Positions 1 to 9,445 of a stretch of DNA of 26,748 nt are shown piece by piece. Location: NCBI RefSeq assembly GCF_000611645.1, contig NW_014013173.1:1-26748 (forward strand). The letters are read 5' to 3'. Position numbers and translations under genes: made by a program. The stretch is from Monoraphidium neglectum. Taxonomy: Eukaryota > Chlorophyta > Chlorophyceae > Sphaeropleales > Selenastraceae. Positions within the stretch are counted from its first letter, which is position 1. Every line of letters begins with the position of its first letter. The notes below the pieces were generated by a model that did no database searches, was not told where the DNA came from, and saw only the letters and a list, made by a program, of their open reading frames with translations.

Positions 1-293
1 GGCCGGCCGCGGGCGGTGGCGCCGACGACGTTGGAAGATGAGATAGGTGGGCTTGGGGCGGTTTTTTGAGGCAGGACCTGATGGCCGCTTTTGCAAGCCG
101 TTATGAGAGACCATATGTGTCAACACTTGGCTGCCGGCGGGCTGCAGCAGGTATCCCCATGCTGTACACGCCAGCGTGCGTGCCGCCGCGGGCCTGCTAG
201 CCAAACCCTCAAGGCCATCCCGCCGGCACCTGCCCCTGAGAAGATCCAATGAAATAACCCCCACTCGGCCCCTCTCCTGCCTGCACTCTGCAG
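1..293. other. Upstream non-coding sequence, probable intron
   Basis: No coding segment with family resemblance is visible here. The stretch ends in a pyrimidine-rich tract followed by CAG at 291-293, which reads as a splice acceptor on the + strand. The simplest reading is that it is intron sequence of the gene whose next exon starts at 294. The frame of that exon stays open back to about 176, so a start inside this stretch cannot be excluded. Confidence 0.35.
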
Positions 294-969
294 CCGCCCG
301 GCCGCGCCACAGCGTGGCTGTGCGGGCGCTGCACCTAGGCTCGTACGCGTTCAAGGGCGCCACCGCAGTCAACCTCGTCACCGTCACCGCCGCCTCCCTG
401 GCCGCGCGCGAGGCGCTGGTGGCGCGGGACGAGCCCAGGGTGCCCAAGGGCCGCAGGCTCGCGGAGCGCTCCGGCGTGGCGGACGGCGCGGTGGCGCCGC
501 TGCCCGACATCCTGCCCGGCCTCAGGGACAGGTTCCTCGACGCCGCCGCCGCCGAGGGCGACGCGGCCGCCGGCGGCGGCGAAGGCGTCGGCGCCGACGG
601 CGAGAAGGGTGCGGCGCCAAAGGGGCGCGCCGCCGGCGGCGGCGGCGGCTACGCGGCGTGGCTGTCTCAGGAGCTTGCGCGGCGGCGTCTCTTTGAGGGG
701 GAGGGCGCGGCGCCGCCGGCGGACCCTTGGGCGATGAGGTCGTTCACAATCAGCGGCAGCTTCAAGCGCTTCTCGGCCTCTGGGGACGCGTGAGTCCTGC
801 GGGTCGGAGCCTGCGGCCGCCTTGTGTGCCCCTGGCACCTCGGCTACCTGGTTTTTGCAGGCCAATGATTGCGCTCCCTGAAGGAAGCAAAGTACGACGT
901 CCGACAGCCGCTTGCCTCCGGGGCTGTACAGGCACTCTCTTTTGCGCACGCTCTTTATTGCCCAGCTGA
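294..969 (+). CDS. 3' end of an unrecognised protein gene (partial)
   Basis: I do not recognise the family. Two exons are proposed, 294-789 and 861-969. The first ends in a strong donor (GTGAGT at 790-795) and the 71-nt intron ends in TTTTTGCAG at 858-860. Without splicing, the frame stops at the TGA of 791-793, which overlaps the donor. The conceptual protein begins with a moderately hydrophobic Ala/Val/Thr segment (KGATAVNLVTVTAASLAA), which could be one membrane helix. A basic stretch follows (RVPKGRRLAERSG), then a Gly/Ala-rich low-complexity region and a more ordered-looking tail (WLSQELARRRLF, FTISGSFKRF). Codon use is strongly G/C-ending, as in the neighbouring genes. The long open frame on the opposite strand here is a GC-driven shadow. 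No TGTAA signal is visible downstream before the next gene. The 5' part is missing or lies in unrecognised exons upstream. Confidence 0.35.
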
Positions 970-1982
970 CCTTGTTAACGCATGCGCCTCACATCCATGG
1001 CACGCAGCACCCCCTGCGAACACGCCTGGCGCCCTGCCGCTCTGGGTCACGCGCCGGGCGCGGCTGCGCGCGTGCAACCTGGCACGCGCCGCCGGCCCCC
1101 TGCGAGGGTTCGGCCGGCGTGTGGCGTTGACCTGTTGACTTGGTTTGTTTGCGGCGGTGCAAGCGGGGCGCCCTTGCGGGGCACAGCTCCTGCGCATACC
1201 ATACAGCGGAGCCGTCCACCACACTTCTGCTCAGCCAGGCATACCTTTCCACAATTACTTACAGCCACGGGTGCGTTGGGCTACCCAGGAGTTGGAGGTC
1301 GTTACAAAACGAAGCAATACTTGGAGCTATGGACATGCAGTTGCCTTGCCCGCTTTTTGCGTTTTCCATACTTGGGGGTTGGCTGGGCTGCCACGCTTCA
1401 CAACATCGGGGGCGCCTATTGACACTGTTTCGGGGCTCCACAAGCTTGGGGATTCCCACACGCATAACCTCTGATATCAACCCTGCTATGGAGCCTGCTA
1501 TCCACCCAAACACTTCAGATTACTCTCACGTATTGCCTGCCTGATCGAAGCCCTGCACTGTCGCACATCGTGCCGCCTGACACTGCACAGGCGCGCTGGG
1601 TGTGCGGGGGGTCCCTGCTGTGTTGGCGCACCTTCCAGAAGCAACTGGCATATCAACAGCCACGTCACAACTTGTCCACATATGCCTGCCAAGCTACCCC
1701 CTCATCCCCTCAACTACTTCACATTGCGGCTCAACAAAGCACTGACAACACTGTCAACTCCAGCTTACCCGCTGGCTTCTTACCAAGGGATGCATTCGCC
1801 AGGAGTGCAGGCGCTGCGCAGGGGTCTCGTAGCGTAAGGCTTCCTGCAGGAACCTGCAAAAGCCCAGATCAGCGGAAGCCGCTTTTGTCGGACTGAAAAT
1901 CAGAGGTGCAGCGGCAACGGCGCCAGCAAAAAGAATCTCGTCCCAGCGGGGCTGCAGCACAGGGCCTCCTCGACCCTGCAGG

Positions 1983-2086
1983 GTCACCAGCTGGTGCGTC
2001 TGGTGACATGTCATACATATGTATTGGTGACATATATATACACACATATACATGTATACATGGTGACATATATATATATATATAAA
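1983..2086. repeat. AT-rich microsatellite with three TGGTGACAT copies
   Basis: TGGTGACAT occurs at 2001-2009, 2025-2033 and 2061-2069. The last two copies each run directly into an alternating TATATATA tract. The inverted form GTCACCA lies at 1983-1989, within the 12-nt palindrome CACCAGCTGGTG (1985-1996). Alternating CATATA/ACACATA fills the spaces. The pattern suggests slippage-driven expansion of a small unit and could form a cruciform. Confidence 0.7.
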
Positions 2087-2170
2087 CATGTGAGAATAGT
2101 AGTGCATTCACGAAGTTGTGGATACTCCGTACATTGGTTCTGTGGCCCAGACCTTGATACTGCGTGCTCG

Positions 2171-2216
2171 TTCTGGCTCGACGCGCTGCGGAGTTCTGGC
2201 TCGACGCGTTGCGGAC
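2171..2216. repeat. Two-copy 23-nt tandem duplication
   Basis: A 23-nt unit beginning TTCTGGCTCGACGCG occurs at 2171-2193 and again at 2194-2216. The copies differ at two positions: CGCTG versus CGTTG in the middle, and the last base. It lies outside any supported coding exon, and no function is evident. Confidence 0.8.
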
Positions 2217-2427
2217 GACTGCACACACACAGCAATCTGCTGCACTTCTGCTAGGAGGGCGCAGTGGTCAGCAGCGCCCGCCGCGGCCGCCGCAAACACA
2301 GCTAGCTGCGCGCTTCAAGCCAAGCCACGATGTCTCGCAGGACGCGCCCAGTGATGCCAGGGGTGTCCTGCGCGGCGCGGGGTGGGGGCAACGCAGGAGG
2401 GGAGAAGGCGCTTTCGCTGCTGGGACA

Positions 2428-2627
2428 TCAATGACAGGGAGCATGAGGAGCGGATCCCTGTTGGCAGGAAGGGGGTCCCAGGTGGTGTGGTTGCGGCCGA
2501 CCGGCTGTCGCAAAGTGCCCAGGGTGAGGGGGCATCACCAAGAAAGGAGGGGCGGTGCTTCCAGGCGAGGCCCAGAGCCAAGCGTTGACTTCGTCATACA
2601 AGGTGGATTTTCTCAGTTCCATCGGCC
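2428..2627 (-). other. Probable frameshifted C-terminal tail of the lipase gene
   Basis: Just after the catalytic His segment, the next - strand frame reads EPGPMELRKSTLYDEVNAWL. This resembles the closing amphipathic helix of monoacylglycerol-lipase-type enzymes, usually of the form ...VxxWL. That frame stays open to a stop at 2428-2430. The annotated frame ends instead in ASLGRWN and a stop at 2613-2615. A single missing base near 2624-2628 would join the two. It could be a sequencing error, a real frameshift or a coincidence. The low-complexity end after the helix suggests the true stop may lie before 2428. Confidence 0.45.
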
Positions 2628-4379
2628 CAGGCTCGCCTGCAGCAGCTGGTGGCTGCCTCCAGGGTAGATGACGAGCGTCTTGTCGCCGCAGGCGCCGGCG
2701 CGCGCGTGCAGCTCCCGCGACAGCCGCGCCGAGACCTTCTTGTCCTCGTCCCCATGCAGCAGCAGCAGCGGCAGCGCCAGGCGCGTGCCGGCCGCCGCGG
2801 AGGCGTCGAGGGCGGGGAGCATGTGGGGCAGAACGCCCAGCGGGAGCCGCCTGACGATCAGGGGGTCGCTGTCCCACGCGCGGCGCGCAAATTCCTGGTC
2901 CCCGAACGACGCCATAAAGGGTCCCTCGCCGCCGATGCCCGCGCCCGCCGGCGCGCGCGGCAGCGCCGCCGCGGCGCGCCGCAGCGCGGCAAACAGCGCC
3001 GGCGGCGGCAGGATCTCAGGCGGGCCGGTGGCGGCGCCGGACAGGATGAGGCCGGAGAACAGGGGGTGGTGGGAGCCGCCGGCCGCGGCGGTGCGGTCTG
3101 CGGCCAGCAGCGCCAGGGCGCCGCCGAGCGACTCCCCGAACAGGAAGAGGGGCGTCCCCGGTGGATACCCCAGGCGGTCACGCGCGTGCCGCGCCACCTG
3201 CTCGGCCGGCGGGGGCGACATTGGATGGGTTGGGGCGGCCCAAGGCGGCGCGTGAGGCATCCGCAACGCGCCTGCCGGCGCTGCCGCCCTTACCCTCATT
3301 CCGCTCGCCGCAGGCCAATATCCAACCAAAACCCCAACGCCCAAAACCCCAACGCCCGGCAGGTGCCCCCAAAAAGCAGTTGCGGGGAAGCTCTCGAGCC
3401 CTCCCACCTGCACGACCGCGTCGACCCACGAGCCAATGTCTGGGTGCAGCCCCGGCACGCCAAACCGGCTCCCGCTCAGTCCGTGAGCCGCCAGGTCGAA
3501 CGTGACCACCCCAAAACCCGCCGGGCCCAGCGCCGTCCTCGCGGCCGGCTCAAAGTATGCGCTGTGCCACGTGAATCCGTGCACGAACACCACCATGCCG
3601 CGCGGCGCGGCCGCGTTTTCGCCCGCGCCGTCGCCGACGGCGCCCGCGCCGTCTTCCCCGTCTCCTTCGGCGCCCTGGGGCGCGGCGGCCGCGCGGGGCG
3701 CCGCGGGCCAGTGACGGACATACAGGGAGACGCCGTCGGCGGCGGTGAGGGTGAAGGCCTCTGCGCCGGTCTCATCCTGCGGGGTCCGTCGCAAGCAGCA
3801 CAGCGGAGGGGGGTCGGCTGCGGAGGGGTGGCTCTTGCGCGGCGGTGAGGCCGGGCGGCGGGCCCACGGCGGGTGGAGGGGTGCAAGGTTTAGGGCAGTG
3901 GCGGCAAGACAGGTGGTGGTGCTGAACGGTTCTGGAACCTTGAACCACACAGAAGCGCTCAATTACATCACAATAGATGAATCCCGCCCATCGTGCGGGC
4001 TGGCAGTCCGCAGGTACCTGAGAGGGGTCGGCTCGCACCCCCCAGGCACGGGGGTCGACGGGCACCTGCGTGTGCATGAGGGCCGAGAGGGAGTGCGGGT
4101 TGGGTATTTTGACAGCGGTTGGGTGCCGCTCGCAAGTCGCGCGGGACCATGCCGTCAGGGGCGAGGGGATGCAGCGGTGTTTTCCGGGCGGAGCGCTTCG
4201 GGAGCCAATCGCTTAGGCGGGGTCTAGCGGATGGCGGCCAAGGGTCAGCAGGACGCGCGGCACTTTGATGGCGCGCAGCTTTTCCGACAACGCACCGGCC
4301 CATAAGCATTGTAGATGGCGGCGGCAGCGACAGCAGCGGCTGCGGCGAGCGCGGCCGCTGCCACAGCGGCCGTGCGCAT
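2613..4379 (-). CDS. Membrane-anchored alpha/beta hydrolase, monoacylglycerol lipase-like
   Basis: Likely a serine hydrolase acting on a lipid ester (Hydrolase_4 / serine aminopeptidase S33 class); the substrate is not predictable. Three exons on the - strand: 4379-4296, 3776-3408 and 3197-2613 (1038 nt, 345 aa). Both introns (4295-3777, donor GTGCGT; 3407-3198, donor GTGGGA) are phase 0. Exon 1 encodes 28 residues, nearly all Ala/Val/Leu/Ile, which look like a signal anchor. The fold follows: an oxyanion-type HGFTWHSAYFEPAA, FDLAAHGLSGS, the nucleophile elbow GESLGG (Ser174), HGDEDKKVS (Asp303) and GGSHQLL (His334). The catalytic triad is therefore complete. An Ala/Gly/Asp-rich insert sits between the first strand and the oxyanion loop. 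The frame stops 11 residues after the catalytic His, earlier than expected, and a plausible final helix continues in another frame (see findings). It is divergent with the DUF155 gene across 560 bp. The lipase-fold call is very secure; the ends are less so. Confidence 0.88.
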
Positions 4380-4939
4380 GTTGATCGAGGCGCGCGCCTG
4401 AGCCCTCCTGCGCACAACAGCATTCACAACGGTGGAATTTGGGCCGTAGCAGCGATTGACACATTGATGCTGCGCAATCGCCCAGCCGGGTGGGACGAGC
4501 GCCCGCTGGCCCGCCGAGGCGCGCGCTTTTGGACCCCCGTCTGCGTCAGCCGCGCTCACCGAGGTGCGGTCGCCCACCCGCCCGGATCGAGGTGAGGCTG
4601 AGGTTTGCGAGTCCAGAACAAAAGATGTTATGGGTCGCAGATACTGCCGGCGGATTCAGAATTGGGTCAGCTAGCAGCGTGTGCGCATAGACTGTAGATC
4701 ACGTTTAAAGGAAGCTTTCTCACCGCAAAGGTTGTCAATGCACTGAATGTATAAGTGTGTTTTGAATGCGCACCATTAATTCCGAAAAGAAGCCTCATCA
4801 GGACGCCAACATTTTTTGGAGCCGGGGTAGCACCCGCGGGCCGAGCCTGGGGAGGCGTGCTAGGCGACGTCGCTAAATTAACAGCTTCATTGCCTATGCA
4901 TTAGCCTGTACAGGATTGGTCGGTGACGCAGGGGCAGTG
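4380..4939. promoter_or_regulatory. Head-to-head intergenic region, candidate bidirectional promoter
   Basis: The 560 bp separate the start codons of the - strand lipase gene and the + strand DUF155 gene. It must therefore hold both promoters and 5' UTRs. The part at 4690-4900 is clearly more AT-rich than the surrounding exons. It contains a TATA-like TATAAG at 4750-4755 on the + strand, about 190 bp before the ATG at 4940. An in-frame stop (TAA, 4874-4876) precedes that ATG, and no in-frame ATG lies between them, which supports the chosen start. No other known element was recognised. Confidence 0.45.
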
Positions 4940-6103
4940 ATGTTGCTGGGCCTCGTCGCCCTGAGGCTTGCCTCTTGTCGCTCGCGTGCGGTTCTTGTGC
5001 ACGAGGGGATCCTAGCACAGTTACTAAGCGGCTGCAACGTCGATGCAGCGCCGGCCTCGCGCCGCGCACTGACAAGCAGCAACGCTGGCAGCGATGCGGC
5101 GGTGACAACCGCTGGCACGGTGAGCGGCGGCGGCATGATCGAAAGGCAGCGGCGCTTGGTGGCAGAGATCATAACAGCTGCACAATGGCAGAAGGAGGAC
5201 AAACAGAGGCGTGCGAACGCCTTTTTGGAAGCTGCCTCGCCGCCGACAGCGCGGCGATGGGCCGATAACGCCGGCCAAGGCATCCACACGCGCGGCAGCG
5301 GCGCGCCCAGGGGCCACGCCTCCCCGACGCGCGCCGCTGCGCCCTCGCAGCAGCAGCAGCAGTGGCACGCCGCCGCGGCGCCAGACCCATGGCAAGACGA
5401 CTGCGGCGGCGGCGACGTTGAGGGGGTAGAGCATGCACCCGACCGGGCCGGCCGCCGGGGCGGCGAGGGCGGCGGCGGGGGCAGCGGCAGCAGCGGTGGG
5501 GCCGGCGGTGGCTTCTCAGGCGGCACGCGGGGCGCGGTGGTCAGATTGCGGCAGCCAAGGGTCGAACCGCAGGCTGATGGCATTAAGCTCCCCGTCAAGG
5601 CATATCACATAGGTGCGGCCGCTCAAACCCCCACCCCGGCCCTGCTTGCGATGCGTGCTGTGCATGCTGGCCCTCGCACGGCCGCACCCCCGCCACTCAG
5701 CCCATGCAGCAGGCGCCCACGCCGCATGCACTCCCGCGCCCTCAACAGCAGCCACGCCCACCCACAACCTTTGCGGGTTTCCATGTGCGGCCTTTGCCCC
5801 CCGGCGCCCCCGCCGCGCCCTCGCAGGCGGCGGCGTCGACTTTCAGCGTTTTGCGGCCGACCACTCCCAGCTGATCAGCAAGCACCAGCTGCAGCGGGAC
5901 CACGTGGTTATGGAGCTGGCAGACATGACGGGCGGCACGGTCCTGCTGGGGGCGCGCACGCGGCAGCAGGTGCGCGCGGGCCTGCAGGCTGTACCTGCCG
6001 CCGCCGCTGCGGCCGCGGCCGCTGCTGCCGCGGGCCATGGAGAGCTGCGGCGAGGTCCTGAGACCCGTTTGCTGGAGCAATGGGGCAGCAACTTGTGCTG
6101 ACG

Positions 6104-6144
<41 letters not shown>

Positions 6145-8836
6145 ATGCGCGCACGCGCAAGGGCCCTTGATAGCAGGGGGCCGCTACACTCTGTTGACTG
6201 CGGCCTGTCCACCTCTCACCCCCCCCCTCACCGCCACCCCGCCCAAAACAAACACACAACCCAGGCGGGCGCGTCCAGCGCGGTGCGGGTGCTTGCCGTG
6301 TACAGCTACGGCTCTGCGGTCTTCTTCAACTCTGACCCAGAGGTGCGTGTCTCGGCCTACGCCCTGGGCACGCATTGGCGACTTGCGGGTGCAGGGCTAG
6401 GCGTGTCATGCGGTGGTGTCTGAAGAGGCCGGCAGGATTGGGCTGCGGCGGTTCAGTATTCAGCAGAGGGTTGGAGCGGCCCATAGAGCAGCAATTTGGG
6501 TCCCGGGACGTGGGTCGGGCGGGGACGCTGGTTGGTCCGCCCGCGGGCGGCGGCGGCTGGTTTGGGGTTGGGGGGTGGAGTAGCAAGGGGCCCCCCCTGC
6601 TGCTGATTGGCGCTGCTTGCGACCAAACCGTGACGAGGTTTGGCCCCATTCCTAAACTCTAGGCGGATGCGTACTGGCTGGAGAAGCTGAAGGGGTATGC
6701 CAAGGACCCCCACAGGGAGCCGCTCACAGACGGTGCGCAGCCAAAGCATCAAGAGAACCGCTACTGCACCCATGCCATGCGTGTCAAACCTGGTTTCAGC
6801 ACCCTGGCGTGCTCCGTCGACCGCCTTAGCCTTGTCATCCTGCAAGCTGGCCTCCAGGTGCTAGCCTCCCCTCATCCAGCGTGCTGGGCGCAAGCGCCGC
6901 CTGTTGTTGCGTGCATCACACTCATTCTTTGTCAGGTAACATTCTCCTGTTTCTTTCCGTGTTTCAGAGACGACGGTGGTCGTGCGGCCCGCGCTGGATG
7001 ACTGGTTCGCGCTGGAGCCCGATCACATTGTGCTGCAGGTGATCTTTGGCAGGGGTCCGAGGGGGGGGTGACGCAGATGAACTTCGGGCCTGGGGGCGGG
7101 CGACAAGGGGTGGCTATGGGTGTCTGAGCGGCTCGACCAAGATGAGGTGGGGATTGGACTAGGGGCAGCTGCGGGGTTGGGAGGCTGGAGCATGGTGTCG
7201 AATGCTGGGGCAGCTGCGACACAGAGTTTGAAGGTCATACAGTTATGACTGCACATGTGCGAGCATACACGCACGTGCACACACACAAACACACAAACAC
7301 ACGCACACACACGTGCACATGTGCACAAATTTTATTTTCTGGGCGCGATCGCGTCTGCTTGGCCGTCAGCAGCCGTGCGCTGCAGCCCCTTCCCCCTGTT
7401 GCCACCCAGCCTCCCACCTCATCCACATTGCCCGTCCGCCTGCGCTGTGCCGCCCGTCTGCCTGTCCTGTCACCCCAGATGCTGGACCTGTCCAACGTGC
7501 GCGTCATCAGCAGCATCATGGGGCAGAGCGTGGCCCTGGAGCACTTTGACAGGTGATTGGACGGGGCATACGCGTAGTAGCACGCGCCTTGGATAGGATG
7601 GGTCAAATGGGTGTTGTGGTGGGGAGGAGGGGTGTCTTGTCTCACTGGTGCGGGCGGTCCTCAGCCTCTGCGCTGTTTTTTTGCTCTCATATGGGCGAGC
7701 AGGACTCAACATGGCCGTAGTCGCAAACAGAGGCTCTGGCGCCATCCGGGCGCCGCCAACGCCCCGCGCCTGCCCTAGCCAACCCATCCACCCGCCCCCG
7801 CACCGCCCCGCACTGCCGTCCTTCCGCCAGGCGCGTCATCGCGGCCATCGAGAGGTTCACCCCCGTGCTGTCGGAGATTGCCAGCAAGGGCGTCAGCAAG
7901 GTGGACAATTGCACGTGACACCGCGGCATGTTGACCACGGCTGACCGTGTCTGAGATGGATCCTGCCCCTCCAGCGTCCCCACTCTGACCCACCACGCAC
8001 CCACACCGTCACAGTTGCATGTGCGTATGCACACACACGCACACATGCACACACACGCACGCGTACACGCACGCACGCACACACACACACACACATGCAC
8101 ATTCGCACACATCCAAGTAGCCCCCCACACAAACGCACGCACACTCTCACGCACAGTCACACCCACACACATGCACCCTCCCCGCAGCTCGTCCTCCCGA
8201 GCCTCTTCTCAGGCATGACGGGCCACCACGAGGACGAGCTCCTCAAGCTGATCGGCGAGAGCAGCCTGCTGCACACAGACGTAGTCTACAAACTCGGCCT
8301 GCTGCACCCGACGGACGTCGCGTGGCGCACCGACAAGTGCGCGTGGGGCGCGTCGGCGGGACGGCGAGGGGTTGCGTGGGCAGGAAGGGGCGGATTGCTG
8401 GGGGCCAAGCTGGCGCGCCGCGGCGGCCTGAGGTGGCGCCTCGCTGGGGGTTTGATTGTGCTGCGGCAAATGGCGCGCGGGGGTGCCCACTCCTGCCCTG
8501 CACGCTGCGCAGCGCTGTAAAACAACCGCACGCTGCAAACTCGATGTTGCGCCGCGCCGCCTGCCGGCGCGCCCGCAGGTATTACGACGTGTGGAAGGCG
8601 CTCCACGCGGACTACGATATTGAGAAGCGCTTTGAGGCCCTCAAAGCCAAGGTGGGGGCGGCCGTGGGCAGCCAGCAGCCACCGGGAAGCTGCGGGGCCT
8701 GGCAGGGGCTGGTGGTGGCTGGCAGTGCAGCTTGGTGTGCGAGCGTTTTGGCGCCCGAGCGCTTGCCGCGCGCTCACCAATGCACGCGTGCCCTCGAGCC
8801 CGAGCTTGGATACGCACGTACGCCCGTGCACACATG

Positions 8837-8869
<33 letters not shown>

Positions 8870-9028
8870 ACCCTCCCATATTCACGCTTGCAGCTTGGTC
8901 CCATGCTGGCCAACGCCAAGTTTGTGCTGGAGGTAAGGGAGGACAAGAAGAGTGAGAGGTCGGAGCTCATCATCATATTACTCATCGGGGTCGAGATCGT
9001 GCTGCACGTCGCCGGCTGGTACATGTGA
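4940..9028 (+). CDS. DUF155 (RMD1/Sif2/RMND1, plant RRG-like) protein, C-terminally membrane-anchored
   Basis: Ten exons: 4940-5612, 5827-5969, 6265-6342, 6663-6732, 6968-7038, 7479-7552, 7831-7900, 8188-8336, 8579-8651 and 8894-9028 (1536 nt, 511 aa; every junction keeps phase). The family includes yeast RMD proteins, human RMND1 (mitochondrial translation) and Arabidopsis RETARDED ROOT GROWTH. Visible hallmarks in order are VKAYHIG (about 219-225), VYSYGSAVFF (about 283), VRPALDDWFALEPDHIVLQ, LDLSNVRVISSIMGQSVALE (about 347-366), TDVVYKLGLLHPTDVAW, YYDVWKALHADYDIEKRF and KFVLEVREDKKSERSE. A single C-terminal membrane helix follows (LIIILLIGVEIVLHVAGW, about 492-509). The first 200 residues are Arg/Ser/Ala-rich and then Gly-rich. 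They resemble an organelle-targeting presequence followed by disorder; mitochondrial location is inferred from the family. The start is the first ATG after an in-frame stop. The exon 7/8 junction is the least certain: an acceptor about 30 nt further in (TTCTCAG) would remove LVLPSLFSG. A TGTAA lies 413 nt after the stop. The poly-Ala stretch at 6000-6040 is intronic in this model. Confidence 0.9.
6102..6146. repeat. (CA)n microsatellite in DUF155 intron 2
   Basis: A GC-dinucleotide run (from 6102) passes into an almost pure CA tract to about 6146. It lies in the 295-nt intron 5970-6264, whose acceptor region also reads CAAACACACAACCCAG. Confidence 0.9.
7250..7326. repeat. CA-rich repeat in DUF155 intron 5
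   Basis: Interrupted CA/CACG repeat with several GTGCACA or GCACATGTGC-like palindromic interruptions. It lies in the middle of the 440-nt intron 7039-7478. Confidence 0.85.
8015..8175. repeat. Long CA/CACG-rich repeat in DUF155 intron 7
   Basis: About 160 nt of imperfect CACACG, CACATG and CACGCACG units. It fills most of the intron 7901-8187 and reaches to within about 12 nt of the acceptor (CCCCGCAG, ending 8187). Confidence 0.9.
8827..8871. repeat. (CA)n microsatellite in DUF155 intron 9
   Basis: Nearly pure CA tract in the 242-nt intron 8652-8893, ending about 20 nt before the acceptor TTGCAG. Confidence 0.9.
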
Positions 9029-9440
9029 CAGGCCCACGCGGCGGGCGCGCCGCGGGGGCACGGCATAGTGTGGCCGACGGGGCCCGCTCGACTTGCTCGC
9101 TCGCAGAGGCGGGCGTGGCAGCCGTGCGGCTGGCTGGAGCCTTAGCCACTCGACGCTTCCCCCGCGGATGGTTGCCCCAGCCGACGGTTGCCCTTGACAC
9201 CGCTGCATGCACCTGCCTGTTTGATCTTTCTCATCTTTTTTTTGCACAGCTGCCACGTTAGGACGGCAACGCAGATTCAGGCAGGCGGGCACGGGCGCGG
9301 CCACTTGTACATTTTCACTTTGCTGTTGTTGCACAGCGCACGTCATTTCGCTGTCTGTTACAGCGGGTGCAACTGCTTGTCTGCAGGTATGTATCACCCG
9401 CTCCCTTCATCCCGTGTGTACATCCTTACGACCCATCTGG

Positions 9441-9445
9441 TGTAA
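9441..9445 (+). terminator. Polyadenylation signal TGTAA
   Basis: TGTAA is the usual polyadenylation signal of chlorophyte algae. This is the first copy downstream of the DUF155 stop codon (9026-9028) and implies a 3' UTR of roughly 430 nt. Confidence 0.6.

Larger units (their letters stand above)
970..2427. other. Gene-free stretch between two convergent genes
   Basis: No gene could be supported on either strand. The stretch should hold the 3' UTRs of the + gene ending near 969 and the - gene ending near 2613 or 2428. TTACA (TGTAA on the - strand) occurs at 1259-1263 and 1302-1306. Either could be a distant polyadenylation signal for the - strand lipase gene. Base composition is less GC-rich than the exons. 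The notable structures are an AT-rich repeat near 1983-2086 and a short tandem duplication at 2171-2216. Confidence 0.4.

Noticed and set aside
2649..3848. 399-codon open frame on the + strand opposite the lipase gene
   Set aside because: It mirrors the catalytic exons of the - strand hydrolase, which have a full triad and splice sites. Its translation is Arg-rich low complexity, as expected for an antisense frame in GC-rich coding DNA.
6000..6101. Poly-Ala coding extension after TRQQ in the DUF155 gene
   Set aside because: The phase-0 donor at 5970 joins correctly to the next conserved exon. Reading on gives a low-complexity Ala tract, then a stop.
8015..8175. Regular CACACG/CACATG units considered as a CRISPR-like or minisatellite array
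   Set aside because: There are no unique spacers of constant length. It is a degenerate dinucleotide repeat inside a eukaryotic intron.
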